A stretch of 64,000 bases of DNA from a bacterium (GTDB taxonomy: Bacteria > SZUA-79 > Acidulodesulfobacterales > Acidulodesulfobacteraceae): NCBI GenBank assembly GCA_021794475.1, contig JAJYQS010000055.1:1-64000 (forward strand), given 5' to 3'. Shown piece after piece: positions 9,118-19,333 of this stretch. Numbering within the stretch: the stretch's first letter is position 1; the number at the start of each line of letters is the position of its first letter. Made by a program: the position numbers and the translations under genes. The notes under the pieces are model-generated. The model was not told the DNA's origin, searched no databases, and saw only the letters and a program-made list of their open reading frames with translations.

Positions 9118-9240
9118 AATTAAACTCACCTCCTCCATTTTTTAAACGCCGTACGATATACTTTTCACTATCAGCATTATGTCATATTATATATAAAATT
9201 AAAATAATAAATGACAGAGCTAAATTATTTAGTTTAATAT

Positions 9241-9561
9241 TTATTTTTTTGTAGAATCTGAGGCGCAAGACCCGCCCATTCCGCAGGAACATGACGGAGC
9301 CGCCGCTGTTGAAACTGCCGCATCGCTCTTCTCCGTATTATGATCGTGATGATGAGCAGCTGCAGGCGACGACGATTGGCTGCCGCTTCCATAGTCGGTT
9401 TTATACCATCCTGACCCTTTTAGAACAAAACTGGAATTTGAAATTAATTTTTCAAGTTTTCCTCCGCATTTAGAGCATGTTTCCAACGGTTTTTCATTTA
9501 TTTTTTGGATTACTTCCGTGGTATCCCCGCATTTAGTGCATTTATATTCTCTTATAGGCAT
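9241..9561 (-). CDS. FmdB-family zinc-ribbon protein
   Basis: A 106-residue small zinc ribbon of the FmdB/CxxC_CxxC_SSSS regulatory family. [19 protein letters not shown], then [15 protein letters not shown], give two CxxC pairs that would hold one zinc. The typical [14 protein letters not shown] follows. The C-terminal 45 residues are low complexity with a His cluster (AAAHHHDHN) and a Cys-rich end ([10 protein letters not shown]), a plausible extra metal site. The function of the family is poorly known. Confidence 0.85.
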   Translation of the reverse strand: MPIREYKCTKCGDTTEVIQKINEKPLETCSKCGGKLEKLISNSSFVLKGSGWYKTDYGSGSQSSSPAAAHHHDHNTEKSDAAVSTAAAPSCSCGMGGSCASDSTKK

Positions 9562-9833
9562 ATTAGAACCTCCGTTAATATATTTTTATATAACATATAT
9601 ATGTAATTATATACAGTTATTATATCATAAATTAAATTAAAAATAAAATATTTCAGGCATCATCATAATGTATTTAAAAAAATCTAAAAATATCTTATAA
9701 TACTTATTTCGTTTATATTATAATAGGTTTATCTTATAATTAAAATAAATAATTATAGTGCGGTTCAAGTATGAATGAAAGATATTAAAAAAATATACGA
9801 AAGATATCAAGATAAAAATTGGGGTATGTTAAT

Positions 9834-11180
9834 ATGACAACAGACGGCGTTAAGGTTAAAAACGATAAACAATCCGATAGCATTAAGGACACCGGCGGCA
9901 AATGGCTTAGCAGCAATGTTCTTTTTATATCATTATCCGCTTTTTTTGCCGATTTGGGCTATCAGGCCGTTCTGGTTATGTTTCCTATTTTTTTAGTTCT
10001 GGACTTGCATAGTTCCATTATTTATTTTGGTATAGCCTCAGCAATAAGCTACGGAATAGGCGCTTTTTTTGGCTACTTCGGGGGGCGCGCAGGAGACAGG
10101 TTTGGACATAAAAAAATTGCGATTATAGGAAATCTTTTAATACCGCTGCTTTCATTCACGGGTTTCAGCATATATCCGGCAGAGGCTGTCGCATTTTTTT
10201 CAACAGGATGGTGGTCGAGAAATTTTAGGTCGCCTTCAAGAAGGGTTCTGCTTTCAAGGTCTGTTTTTAAAGAATTTTATGGGAAAGCTTTCGGTTTTTT
10301 GCATGCCCTTGATGAAGGCGGCGGTTTTTTTGCCGGTATTTACGCGTTGATTCTTTTTGCCTATCATGTGCAGACAAAATTTATTTTGCTCGTAACCGTT
10401 GTGCCTCTATTAATTTCTACATTTTTTCTCACGCTTATATCCAAAAAAAAATTGATTAACAATCCGGTCGATAATCCGGAAAAAATCAGTAGTAAAGATA
10501 ATATAATTAAAAATAACACGGTGTATAATAATAATGCTGCCGGCAATAATAATTCTGCTAATAATGCAGCTGATAATATCGTTAATGTTAAGCTTGATAC
10601 CATAAGTTTGACGAAATCCAAAGATGCCGATTTAAATGAAAATTTATTTAAAAGAATATTAATCGCTACTTCTCTATACGGTTTCAGTTCTTTCAGTTTT
10701 GGATTTCCTATTTTAACAATTGCCCAGTCTTCAAAAAACGATGAATTAGGCATCTTGTCGTATATTTTATTTTTTGCTTTTACTTCTCTTACAGGTTTAA
10801 TAGCCGGAAAAACAATACTTAAAACCGTAAAAAAATTGGGATTCGGTTATTTTCTCACGTTTATTGGTTCGTCGGGAATGGCTGCAGTATTTTTCTTCTC
10901 TCTGAATCCGTTATTGTATTATGTTGCGGTAGCTTTTCTGGGTATTTCTTTAGGGATTATAGAAACGTTAGAGCCTACGGCCGTGAGTATAATCTCCAAA
11001 AACGACAAGAGAGGGAAAGGCATGGGCGCTTTAACGGCGGCGAGAAGCATTGGAATATTCGGCGGCAATATTATTATGGGGCTTTTGTACTCCGTCGGAG
11101 CCGACTATTCTTATTTATATGCCGGTCTTTTAAGTCTTGCAGCGGCTATGATAGTGTACACGTCAAAATCTGAAATTTAA
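9834..11180 (+). CDS. Major facilitator superfamily transporter
   Basis: An integral membrane protein of 448 residues with about 12 hydrophobic segments in two halves. The first half has a GRAGDRFGHKKIAIIGN motif in the loop after segment 2, typical of MFS carriers. The halves are joined by a central cytoplasmic loop of about 70 residues that is strongly Asn-rich (KNNTVYNNNAAGNNNSANN). An in-frame TTG at 9819 would add five residues, but GGGG at 9821-9824 favours the ATG at 9834. The substrate cannot be assigned. Confidence 0.8.
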   Translation: MTTDGVKVKNDKQSDSIKDTGGKWLSSNVLFISLSAFFADLGYQAVLVMFPIFLVLDLHSSIIYFGIASAISYGIGAFFGYFGGRAGDRFGHKKIAIIGNLLIPLLSFTGFSIYPAEAVAFFSTGWWSRNFRSPSRRVLLSRSVFKEFYGKAFGFLHALDEGGGFFAGIYALILFAYHVQTKFILLVTVVPLLISTFFLTLISKKKLINNPVDNPEKISSKDNIIKNNTVYNNNAAGNNNSANNAADNIVNVKLDTISLTKSKDADLNENLFKRILIATSLYGFSSFSFGFPILTIAQSSKNDELGILSYILFFAFTSLTGLIAGKTILKTVKKLGFGYFLTFIGSSGMAAVFFFSLNPLLYYVAVAFLGISLGIIETLEPTAVSIISKNDKRGKGMGALTAARSIGIFGGNIIMGLLYSVGADYSYLYAGLLSLAAAMIVYTSKSEI

Positions 11181-11296
11181 AAAATAAAAGCTTTAGCATA
11201 AAAGGTACGAAATAAAAGCTCCATTATTATATTAGGCAAAAACCTAAGATGTAGACTATTTGAAAAATTTATAATTTTATAATAATATTTATAAAT

Positions 11297-11941
11297 ATGA
11301 ACAATTTTGAAGAAATAAAAAACATAGAATACTTTAAAACATTAAGCGAAGTTCAAATCGCTGACGTAGCAGGTGTTTTAAAAGAAGAAAATTATGAAGC
11401 GGAAGAAAATTTATTTATTGAAGGCGAAAGATCCAAGGGCATCTACTTTGTTAAAAGCGGTACGATAAAAATTTATAAATCTTCAAAAGACGGAAAAGAG
11501 CAAATTTTAAAATTATGTTATACGGGAGAGTCATTTAACGACGTAACGGTGTTCAGCGCAAATATAAATCCGGCTTCTGCCGATGCTGTTAACAAATCTT
11601 CCGTTTTCCTGCTTTCGAAAGAAAACTTGGAAAATTTAATATTTAAATATCCAGAAATATCGTTAAATATAATAAGAAGCTTGACAGATAAACTCAGGTT
11701 TCTGACAAGCAGGATTGAAGACCTTTCCTTAAAGCATACACAGGAAAGAATAGGCAAGATACTGCTGCTTTTTGAAGGACAGAAACTAAGTCAAAAAATG
11801 ATAGCGGATATTGCCGGCACTGCAAGAGAGGTAGTGTCACGCGCCTTAAGAGAATTTTCCAATCAGGATATCATCAGATTAAACAAAAGAGAAATAGAAA
11901 TAATCGATAAAAGCAAATTAAAAAAATTAGTAGACAGATGA
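11297..11941 (+). CDS. Crp/Fnr-family transcription regulator
   Basis: A 214-residue regulator. An N-terminal cyclic-nucleotide-binding-like barrel (about residues 12-125, with IEGERSKGIYFVKSGTIKIY) is joined by a long helix to a C-terminal winged helix. The recognition region is QKMIADIAGTAREVVSRALREF. No FNR-type N-terminal cysteine cluster is seen, so it is not an iron-sulfur oxygen sensor. It follows the MFS gene by 116 bases in the same direction. The effector is unknown. Confidence 0.88.
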   Translation: MNNFEEIKNIEYFKTLSEVQIADVAGVLKEENYEAEENLFIEGERSKGIYFVKSGTIKIYKSSKDGKEQILKLCYTGESFNDVTVFSANINPASADAVNKSSVFLLSKENLENLIFKYPEISLNIIRSLTDKLRFLTSRIEDLSLKHTQERIGKILLLFEGQKLSQKMIADIAGTAREVVSRALREFSNQDIIRLNKREIEIIDKSKLKKLVDR

Positions 11942-12030
11942 AATCAATAGGAGTAATAATAGCAGCTAGATTAGACGGAAAGAAAATTAACAAATTAACA
12001 AATAGTCAAAGACAAATAATCAAATAAATC

Positions 12031-12594
12031 GTGAGAATAATAAGCGGTACTCTCAAAGGCAGAAAAATTCCAAATGTGTTTAACGTCAAAGATGTAAACC
12101 CTTCATCTGATATGATAAAAGGCGCCATGTTCAGCATTTTAGGCGATGAAATAAATAATAAAATTTTTTGCGATTTATATGCAGGCACAGGCAATATTGG
12201 ATTTGAAGCATTGTCAAGGGGAGCCGATACATGTATTTTTGTGGAAAGTTTTAAAAAAATGGCATTATTTATAGGTAAGATAGCTAACGAATTTAAAATC
12301 AAGGATAAAGTTAAAACAATTTGCGGCGATGCTATAAACTTAATTAATAAAAATCTTTTGGAAACATATATGCCAGATATTATTTTTCTCGATCCGCCCT
12401 ACGAATTAGGAATTAGCGGAAAAACTTTAGAAGCTATCGCAAGTGCCGTTTTTTGCCGCTCATGCGATTATCGTCCGCTGTTGATTGTCCAGCACGATAA
12501 AAAAGAAATCCTGCAAAATAGATATGAGGATTATGTTTTAACGAAAGAAAAAATATACGGCAGGTCCGCACTGTCTTTTTATGAAAAAATTTAG
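12031..12594 (+). CDS. rsmD: 16S rRNA (guanine966-N2)-methyltransferase RsmD
   Basis: A 187-residue methyltransferase. The N-terminus RIISGTLKGRKI is typical of RsmD. The SAM motif CDLYAGTGNIGFEALSRGA follows, and the catalytic motif is FLDPPYELG, the N6/N2-type DPPY. It starts with GTG at 12031 because the conserved start of the family begins there. It precedes coaD, a common arrangement. Confidence 0.92.
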   Translation: MRIISGTLKGRKIPNVFNVKDVNPSSDMIKGAMFSILGDEINNKIFCDLYAGTGNIGFEALSRGADTCIFVESFKKMALFIGKIANEFKIKDKVKTICGDAINLINKNLLETYMPDIIFLDPPYELGISGKTLEAIASAVFCRSCDYRPLLIVQHDKKEILQNRYEDYVLTKEKIYGRSALSFYEKI

Positions 12595-12882
12595 AATACT
12601 AAAAGACGGATAAAGACGATTTATAAATTATAAATTACAATATAATTAAATTACCGCAAGGTGTCTCGGTAATCCGCTATTTTCTTTACAATCCATTTTA
12701 TAGTTCACTATTAGATGCACCCGTCGAACAGCCTAATGTTAATGTTTTATTGCTTTTTTTTGCTGTTTATGATAAAAATATAGCTTGCAGTATATACAAA
12801 ATCTATGGGCAGATTAATTAGCAGAGATGCCTTTTTTATATTTTATATCGTGATTTATAATAATAATTCTCAAGCAGGTCCG

Positions 12883-13416
12883 ATGACTATGGCTGAAAAA
12901 AATATAGCTGTTTATCCGGGTTCGTTTGACCCTGTTACTTTCGGTCATATAGACATTTTAAAAAGAAGTCTTAACATATTCGATAAGGTTATAATCGCTG
13001 TTGCATGCAATAGGAAAAAAGGATATCTTTTTGGTCAAAAAGAAAGGGTTAAGCTTATTAAAGACACGATAAAAGGCATAGACGAAATCGAAGATGACAG
13101 GGTTGAAATTGTTGCACTCAGCGGTTTATTGGTAAAATTTGTAGAAAGTATAAATGCGCGTGTTATAATAAGAGGGCTCAGGGCAGTATCAGATTTCGAA
13201 TACGAACTGCAGCTTGCGACTACAAATAGAACATTAAACCCGGATATAGAAACTATTTTTATGATGACGGCGGAAAAGTACTCATTTTTAAGCTCGACTA
13301 TCGTGAGGGAAATATCCCGCCTCGGAGGCGATGTTTCTACCATGGTGCCGCTTTTAATATCCGAAGAACTTCAAAAATTATATTCTAAAGGAGATAGAGA
13401 TGAAACTCTCATGTAG
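12883..13416 (+). CDS. coaD: Phosphopantetheine adenylyltransferase CoaD
   Basis: Makes dephospho-CoA from 4'-phosphopantetheine and ATP, the fourth step of CoA synthesis. The nucleotidyltransferase motif AVYPGSFDPVTFGHIDIL is near the N-terminus, IIRGLRAVSDFEYELQLA lies in the middle, and EKYSFLSSTIVREISRLGG contains the ISSTxxR-like motif. A longer frame opens at 12805, but the family start fits the ATG at 12883 (or 12889), giving about 177 residues. The 3' end overlaps the aminotransferase gene by 17 bases. coaBC is also in this window. Confidence 0.93.
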   Translation: MTMAEKNIAVYPGSFDPVTFGHIDILKRSLNIFDKVIIAVACNRKKGYLFGQKERVKLIKDTIKGIDEIEDDRVEIVALSGLLVKFVESINARVIIRGLRAVSDFEYELQLATTNRTLNPDIETIFMMTAEKYSFLSSTIVREISRLGGDVSTMVPLLISEELQKLYSKGDRDETLM

Positions 13417-14617
13417 GGCATCGCTGATTAAACCTTCTGCAACGCTTGCAATAACGGCAAAAGCTAAAAAACTTAAATCGGAAGGCAAGGACGTCGTCGG
13501 TTTCGGCGCAGGAGAACCGGATTTTGATACGCCTTCTTATATAAAAGACGCTGTAAAAGATGCATTAGACAAAGGTTTAACAAAATATACGCCTGTATCC
13601 GGCATAGATGAACTTAAAAGTGCCGTTAGTGATAAATTTTTGACGGACTACGGCGTTCATTATGAAAATAACGAGATTTTAGTTTCATGCGGAGGCAAAC
13701 ATAGTCTATATAATTTATTTATGGTTTTGCTTGATGAAGGCGATGAAGTCATTATACCCTCGCCTTACTGGGTTTCTTATACCGAAATAGTAAAACTTGC
13801 AGGAGGCGTGCCGGTTCTTGTAGATACTTCATCAAATGATTTTAAGTTTAATCTTGATATGCTCAAAGAAAGCTATAGTCCCAGAACTAAAGCCGTAATT
13901 ATAAACAGTCCTTCAAATCCCACAGGTGTGATGATGAATGATAAAGACCTGATAGACATTGCCATGTTTGCGGTTGAAAAAGATTTGCTTATTGTTACCG
14001 ACGATATATACGAAAAAATAATATTTGACGATAAGAAATTTTTTAATGTATTAATGGTTGATAAATCATTAAAAGAAAATACCGTTGCAGTCAATGCCGT
14101 TTCTAAAACATATTCTATGACCGGTTTTAGGATAGGATATGCCGCAGGAAAAAAGGAAATAATTTCGGCCATGAATAATCTGCAATCGCAAAGTACATCA
14201 AATCCTACATCGTTTGCTCAATACGGAGCACTTGCTGCTTTAAGGGGAAATCTTGATTTTACGGTAAAAATGAAAGAGGAATTTGAAAAAAGACGCAATT
14301 ATATGCTGGAATTTTTTGCAACCGAAATTAAAAGCATAAATCCTGTAAAACCGGACGGAGCTTTTTATATTTTTGCCGATGTATCTGCAGTACTAAAAAG
14401 CAGCAGCGGCGCTATAGATTCATCTGCTAAGTTTTGCTCCTATCTGTTGGATTCGTATTTAGTCGCAGCCGTTCCCGGCATAGAATTCGGAAACGATAAT
14501 TTTATACGGCTTTCATTTGCTACAAGTTTTGATGTAATAAAAGAAGGGCTTCGCAGAATAAAAGAAGCGTCAAAGCCAGAAAACTTGAATAAAATAAATT
14601 TAAATAAATTGAAATAA
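13400..14617 (+). CDS. Class I pyridoxal-phosphate aminotransferase (aspartate aminotransferase type)
   Basis: A 405-residue fold-type I aminotransferase of the AspC/AatA group, transferring amino groups between aspartate and 2-oxoglutarate or similar. Visible motifs are FGAGEPDFDTPSYIK near the N-terminus, NSPSNPTGVMM with the conserved Asn and Pro, VTDDIYEKI, and VNAVSKTYSMTGFRIGYAAG with the PLP lysine. The C-terminal FIRLSFATS holds the carboxylate-binding Arg. It overlaps the end of coaD, with a TAAAGGAGATAGAG ribosome site. The exact substrate is inferred. Confidence 0.88.
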   Translation: MKLSCRASLIKPSATLAITAKAKKLKSEGKDVVGFGAGEPDFDTPSYIKDAVKDALDKGLTKYTPVSGIDELKSAVSDKFLTDYGVHYENNEILVSCGGKHSLYNLFMVLLDEGDEVIIPSPYWVSYTEIVKLAGGVPVLVDTSSNDFKFNLDMLKESYSPRTKAVIINSPSNPTGVMMNDKDLIDIAMFAVEKDLLIVTDDIYEKIIFDDKKFFNVLMVDKSLKENTVAVNAVSKTYSMTGFRIGYAAGKKEIISAMNNLQSQSTSNPTSFAQYGALAALRGNLDFTVKMKEEFEKRRNYMLEFFATEIKSINPVKPDGAFYIFADVSAVLKSSSGAIDSSAKFCSYLLDSYLVAAVPGIEFGNDNFIRLSFATSFDVIKEGLRRIKEASKPENLNKINLNKLK

Positions 14618-14707
14618 ATTTAAATTAAATTATATCAACTAAATATGAAGTTAAACGAAAATTAATTTAATTTAAAAACATTATACTTGACCTTAGAGGA
14701 GATTTGC

Positions 14708-16179
14708 ATGTCAGATTTAGAACGAAGAATATTAAAATTTCTTAAAAACAGTAAAGAAAATACCTCAAGTAAAAAGAACGGCGCTTCCGGCAGCGGAACT
14801 TTAAACTTTATAAAGAATATTCTAAAATTACCATTATTTATAATTTCATATATTGTTATCGTTTTTACAAAAATTAAAAGGTTCATGTACGCCAATAATA
14901 TTCTTTTTAAGTCAAAAGACCCGGGTATTTTTACTGTAAGCATAGGCAATATCAATATGGGCGGGTCAGGCAAAACGCCGCTTGTTTATTCGCTTGCTTC
15001 TTATTTATACAATAAAGGTTTTAAACCTTGCATAGTTAGCCGCGGATATGGGGCTAACTTAAAAAAAAAATCTATATTGCCGGATGGGAATACGACAATA
15101 AACATCTACTCTCCGACGAAACCCTCCTTTTTATAGAAAAATTTAAATCTTTAAATCAAGAAATACCTGTAGTGGTGTCAAAAAACAGATTTAAGGCTTC
15201 TGCGCTATGTCTTCAAGAGACTGCTTATGTAAATTTACGCGATCTCTACGAAGCAGAGCCATTTGATTTTGATAGCATAGGCAACGGCGGCGCTTCGGTA
15301 AACTCCGAAAATGAAAATGCAACCGCAACCGATGCTGATCCTGTCAGAGATTCTGTTCATGCCGCAGCAGGCGGTATCAATATTGATAACAGCCATTATG
15401 ATGATGGCGGATTTTCGTCTCACTGCGCATACGGCGATGTTCACGATAAGTATGAAAAATATAAAAGGATAAGTATTATAGATGACGGATTTACTGCATT
15501 GAATGTTAAGAAAGATTTAAATATTATTCTTATAGACGGAACTGAAAATTTATTCGGACAGTTTGTTATTCCGGCAGGGGTTTTAAGAGAGCCGGTATCT
15601 TCCGTAAGATATGCAAATTGTATTATAATTTCTAAAACGGCAGAGCACGATTTGCCATTAGAAGCAGAGATAAGAAAATATAACAAATCATGTCCGATAT
15701 TCTATTCTTATTACGTACCGTCAAATATCAAAGGCGGATTAGGCGGAAGAGAGACAATCCCGTGCGGACAGGCACTTAACGGCAATGAAAGAGCAGCAAA
15801 AAAAGCAGCAGTTATTTGCGGTATAGGCAATTCCGAATATTTTTATAAAAATATAAAAAGCTGCGGATTTGATATATCAGATACGCTTGAGTATGGCGAT
15901 CATCATAATTATAAATATGAAGATATATTAAAGTTAAAATCAATAACAGATAGTCATGAAGATATAACAATTATTACTACGTTAAAAGATTATGTGAAGC
16001 TGAAAAATTTCAGGCTGAAGTTTCCAGATATTATAGATAAATTATATTATTTAGATTTTGAAGTAAAAATAGATGGCGAATTTTATGATTTTATTATAGA
16101 AAAATATTTTGATTATATAGGAAATATAAAATCGGAATTAGTTGATAAAGTTAAAAATTCGTTAACAATAAATCAATAA
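14708..16179 (+). CDS. lpxK: Tetraacyldisaccharide 4'-kinase LpxK, frame broken at an A10 run
   Basis: LpxK phosphorylates the lipid A disaccharide at the 4' position on the inner membrane. The first part has the P-loop [20 protein letters not shown] and VSRGYGA. The rest, in another frame, has [20 protein letters not shown] and [18 protein letters not shown], all typical of LpxK. The two frames meet at ten A residues (15061-15070); an eleventh A would join them, giving [11 protein letters not shown] and [10 protein letters not shown] with no stop. So the gene is either a recent -1 mutation, a sequencing error, or read by slippage. A low-complexity insert of about 75 residues sits before IDDGF, which explains a total of about 490 residues against the usual 330-350. 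Confidence 0.85.
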
Positions 16180-16221
16180 AACCAAAAACACTCAAACCAT
16201 TAAACAATAAATAAATTATAG

Positions 16222-17220
16222 ATGAAAAAAAATCTAATTATAGGGAAAGCGGAATATTTTTTGGTAAAAAGCCTTTATATAGTTATAAATATTTTGCCTA
16301 TAAATTGCGCATTAGCTTTTGGCAGATTTTTGGGCATAACATTTTACAGATTAGATAAAAAACATGCAAAAAGCGTTATGAATAATTTAAAGATAGCTTT
16401 TGGGGCAAGTGAAAAAAATGGCGGTGAACATAAAAACGATGAAGAATTAAAGAAAATAGCCGTAAATTTTTATAAAAATCTCGGTATGGTTTTTATCGAG
16501 ATTTTCAGGTTAAATAAATATAATAAAGAAAACATAGATAATTTTGTAGAAACCGATTTTGGCAATATTAAAGATATATACGGTAAAGAGCCGATTCTTT
16601 TATTGACTGCGCATTTCGGAAATTGGGAGCTATTGGCAAAAACATTCAGTCTTAAGGGGTATGAGGGAAATGTTCTTGCAAGACCTTTAGATAATGAATA
16701 TATAGAGCAGATACTCTACAGATTAAGAACTGCTTCAGGCAATAAGGTAATTTATAACAGAGAAAATGCTGTTAAAGAAATATTGACGGCAATTAACAAC
16801 AAGGAGATTGTCGGATTTTTGCCTGATGAAAATGCGTCTAAAAGAATAGGCGTTTTTGTAGATTTTTTCGGAAAATCCGCATGTACAATGCCGGGCATCG
16901 CAAATATTGCCGCTAAAACAAGAGCGACTATTGTGCCGGCATTCATTATCAGACAAACCGAATATAGCACCGCCGCGCATTTAAACAACAATGTACTTGC
17001 CGATAGCGGCAAAAATGCAGACGTGAAAAATAAGATTAATTATTGCAGGCATAAATTAATTATAGGAAAACCGCTGAAAATTAACTATACCGGCAACAGA
17101 AAAGAAGATGTAATAAATATTTTAAATATTTTTCACAGAACGATAGAAGATATCGTTAAGGAATATCCAGAACAATGGTTCTGGATCCACAACAGATGGA
17201 AAACAAGACCTGATAAGTAG
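16222..17220 (+). CDS. Lipid A biosynthesis acyltransferase (LpxL/HtrB family)
   Basis: Adds a secondary acyl chain to the lipid A precursor at the inner membrane. The 332-residue protein has an N-terminal hydrophobic segment and the catalytic HxxxxD/E motif as LLTAHFGNWELLAKTF. The C-terminal EYPEQWFWIHNRWKTRPDK is the family hallmark. It directly follows lpxK, so the two probably form one lipid A operon. Which acyl position it modifies cannot be told. Confidence 0.9.
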   Translation: MKKNLIIGKAEYFLVKSLYIVINILPINCALAFGRFLGITFYRLDKKHAKSVMNNLKIAFGASEKNGGEHKNDEELKKIAVNFYKNLGMVFIEIFRLNKYNKENIDNFVETDFGNIKDIYGKEPILLLTAHFGNWELLAKTFSLKGYEGNVLARPLDNEYIEQILYRLRTASGNKVIYNRENAVKEILTAINNKEIVGFLPDENASKRIGVFVDFFGKSACTMPGIANIAAKTRATIVPAFIIRQTEYSTAAHLNNNVLADSGKNADVKNKINYCRHKLIIGKPLKINYTGNRKEDVINILNIFHRTIEDIVKEYPEQWFWIHNRWKTRPDK

Positions 17221-17247
17221 AAAAAATATAATCATATTATTTACTAT

Positions 17248-17275
17248 TTGACAATTTATGATAAAATGATATGAT
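17248..17275 (+). promoter_or_regulatory. Sigma-70-like promoter for the outer-membrane protein gene
   Basis: TTGACA at 17248-17253 and TATGAT at 17270-17275 with a 16-base spacer, about 85 bases upstream of the ATG. It is among the best consensus matches I noticed in the window and fits strong expression of an outer-membrane protein. Confidence 0.6.
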
Positions 17276-17319
17276 GGCGAAAATTATAATAAGAAAATAT
17301 AAAAAATAAGTATAAAAAA

Positions 17320-17339
17320 CTGCATAACGTATTATGCAG
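17320..17339 (+). other. Perfect 8-bp hairpin in the 5' leader of the outer-membrane protein gene
   Basis: CTGCATAA, loop CGTA, TTATGCAG. It sits between the promoter at 17248-17275 and the GGGGCGATAATG start, about 12 bases before the ribosome site. It is followed by CTTTAAAAAAA and not by a T run, so it looks more like an mRNA-stabilising or regulatory hairpin than a terminator. Confidence 0.5.
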
Positions 17340-17360
17340 CTTTAAAAAAAAGGGGCGATA

Positions 17361-18662
17361 ATGCTGCTAAAAAAACTTATTAAAATTATTAAGAAAAATT
17401 TTAATTTTAGCGGAAAAAATTGTATTAAATTCTCGTTTGTTGTTTTATTATCTCTATTCATTACGGTTGCAGCTCCAATTGGCGTCGCAGAAGCGAGCGG
17501 GACAATAACCGGCATTACACCGTCAAATAATTATAATCAAAGCTCAGGCAGCGCAGGAAATGTTACCGGTGTGCAGCCGCCTATTAACGACGGCAATCCG
17601 GGTGGTATGTTTAATTCTAAATCTTATTTCTCCGCCGGTCGCGCAGATTCAAGCAGTCCTTTCAAATGGTGGGGCGTTAATTTGGATTTATCGCCGTTTG
17701 TGAGTCAAAATTACTCAAATCCCATAAGCCAGCTTGACAATATTTCCGATACGATAACCGGAATTAACAATGAATCTGTTATTGTTCCATTAAATTACAG
17801 TTTAAATAATTCAAATTTTAACGGTAACGGATTGGCATTGAGATATCATTCGTTTAATCATATTATTTCAGTGGGCGATTTTTTGCCTCCTCCTATTTCA
17901 TGGATTTTATTTTTTATTCCAAGCATTAAAGATAAATATTATTATTCAAGTTCAAATTTTAATTTAAGTTATGTTGACAGTTCTAATTTGACTATGAACA
18001 CAACAGATGCAACTATAACAGGTAAAATGCAGGAGGTATTTTTAAGATATTACTGGAATCCGTTAGGCGTGGACTATCCGGTTAGTTTAGATAATCATAA
18101 GATAACTTTGGTTCCATATGCAGATCTGGGAATCGGCGGCTTTACAGATTTTTTCTATGCGCATGATTTTACTTCAACTAACCCGAATGACCTTCTGTAC
18201 GCCGCTTTAACAAATCCGCAGGCAGCTAATGATGAATATGCTCAAGGGTTGTATGGATTAGGAATGCGATATGGCGCGGGAGTTCAGGTATTTGCTAAAC
18301 ATCTTTCCGGTCAAGTGTCTTTCCATGTATTACCTTATAATTTTAAAAGAGGTTTTGCAGCGCCGGGTTTTATAGCCGCAAATCAGGGCGCGTCGCTGCC
18401 TTCTCCAAGTATGACCGAAGATATTTTTGATGCCGGCGTTCACTATAATTTCATATCTAACTGGTATGTCGGTTTAAATTATGAATACGATTCTTTTCAT
18501 GTAGGCTCAATAGGGCAAACGCCTATAAGTTTGTCTAATGTGAATGTGACGCAGCAGAATAGCGGTACTTTAGCTAATTCAAATTTGACCGCCGATAATT
18601 TTTATAACGGCGGAACAATGAAAAATAACTATTTGTATTTAACTATAGGATACAATTTTTAA
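17361..18662 (+). CDS. Predicted outer-membrane beta-barrel protein
   Basis: A 433-residue protein with an N-terminal signal peptide: a basic start LLKKLIKIIKKNF, a hydrophobic core FVVLLSLFITVAAPIGV, then a likely cut after VAEAS. The body has alternating hydrophobic and polar strands rich in Tyr, Asn, Ser and Gly. It ends in NNYLYLTIGYNF, with the terminal Phe that the BAM complex recognises. It could be a porin-like or OmpW-like barrel; no exact family is recognised. It has its own promoter and leader hairpin. Confidence 0.75.
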   Translation: MLLKKLIKIIKKNFNFSGKNCIKFSFVVLLSLFITVAAPIGVAEASGTITGITPSNNYNQSSGSAGNVTGVQPPINDGNPGGMFNSKSYFSAGRADSSSPFKWWGVNLDLSPFVSQNYSNPISQLDNISDTITGINNESVIVPLNYSLNNSNFNGNGLALRYHSFNHIISVGDFLPPPISWILFFIPSIKDKYYYSSSNFNLSYVDSSNLTMNTTDATITGKMQEVFLRYYWNPLGVDYPVSLDNHKITLVPYADLGIGGFTDFFYAHDFTSTNPNDLLYAALTNPQAANDEYAQGLYGLGMRYGAGVQVFAKHLSGQVSFHVLPYNFKRGFAAPGFIAANQGASLPSPSMTEDIFDAGVHYNFISNWYVGLNYEYDSFHVGSIGQTPISLSNVNVTQQNSGTLANSNLTADNFYNGGTMKNNYLYLTIGYNF

Positions 18663-18760
18663 CAATATAATAATATTATATTTGTTATAGATGTTATTTA
18701 TATGTATTATTTATATTTATTTAACCGCAGGATATATTTTGAGGATATATTTGAGAAAAA

Positions 18761-19309
18761 ATGATACCGCCGAATCAAAAAAAAGTAGATGAACTTATTC
18801 AGCTTGACTTAGGCTATATTCCAGATGTCAGCGTTGACGATTACAGACTTACTATAAACGGACTGGTAGATAATCCGTTAGTGTTAACCTATCAAGATAT
18901 CGTGAATATGGCAAAAGATAAAGTTATAGACGACTTTCATTGTGTTACTGGATGGACTAAGGAATCTGCAGAATGGGAAGGTGTGTTGACAAAAAATATT
19001 ATTGCTCAAGTAAAACCCGATAAAAATGCAAAGTATGTTCTTGTAGGCTCTTACGACGGTTATACTACAAACGTAGGGATTGATTTTTTTATTAAAGATA
19101 ATTCAATACTTGCGATTAAATACGGCGGAGAAACGTTGAGCCGAGAACATGGTTATCCGCTGCGCCTGGTCATTTCCGATAAGTATGCATATAAAAGTGC
19201 TAAATGGGTGAAAGTTATTACGTTTTTAGATAAGGAAGAGCTTGGGTACTGGGAAAAAAGAGGATATTCTAACGGCGCAGACCCTTTCAAAGAAGAAAGA
19301 TATGCTTAG
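18761..19309 (+). CDS. Molybdopterin-dependent oxidoreductase, sulfite-oxidase fold
   Basis: A 182-residue protein consisting only of the oxidoreductase molybdopterin-binding domain seen in sulfite oxidase and YedY/MsrP. YRLTINGLVDNPLVLTYQDI is typical. DFHCVTGWTKESAEWEG contains the cysteine that would bind Mo, and GYPLRLVISDKYAYKSAKWV is the later conserved block. No signal peptide or Tat motif is visible, so it may be cytoplasmic. The substrate is unknown. Confidence 0.85.
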   Translation: MIPPNQKKVDELIQLDLGYIPDVSVDDYRLTINGLVDNPLVLTYQDIVNMAKDKVIDDFHCVTGWTKESAEWEGVLTKNIIAQVKPDKNAKYVLVGSYDGYTTNVGIDFFIKDNSILAIKYGGETLSREHGYPLRLVISDKYAYKSAKWVKVITFLDKEELGYWEKRGYSNGADPFKEERYA

Positions 19310-19333
19310 TAATTTAAATAAAATAAAAACAAT

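Noticed and set aside
12650-12673. ATTACCG/CGGTAAT hairpin after rsmD as an intrinsic terminator.
   Set aside because: Only seven base pairs, a ten-base loop and no T run directly after it.
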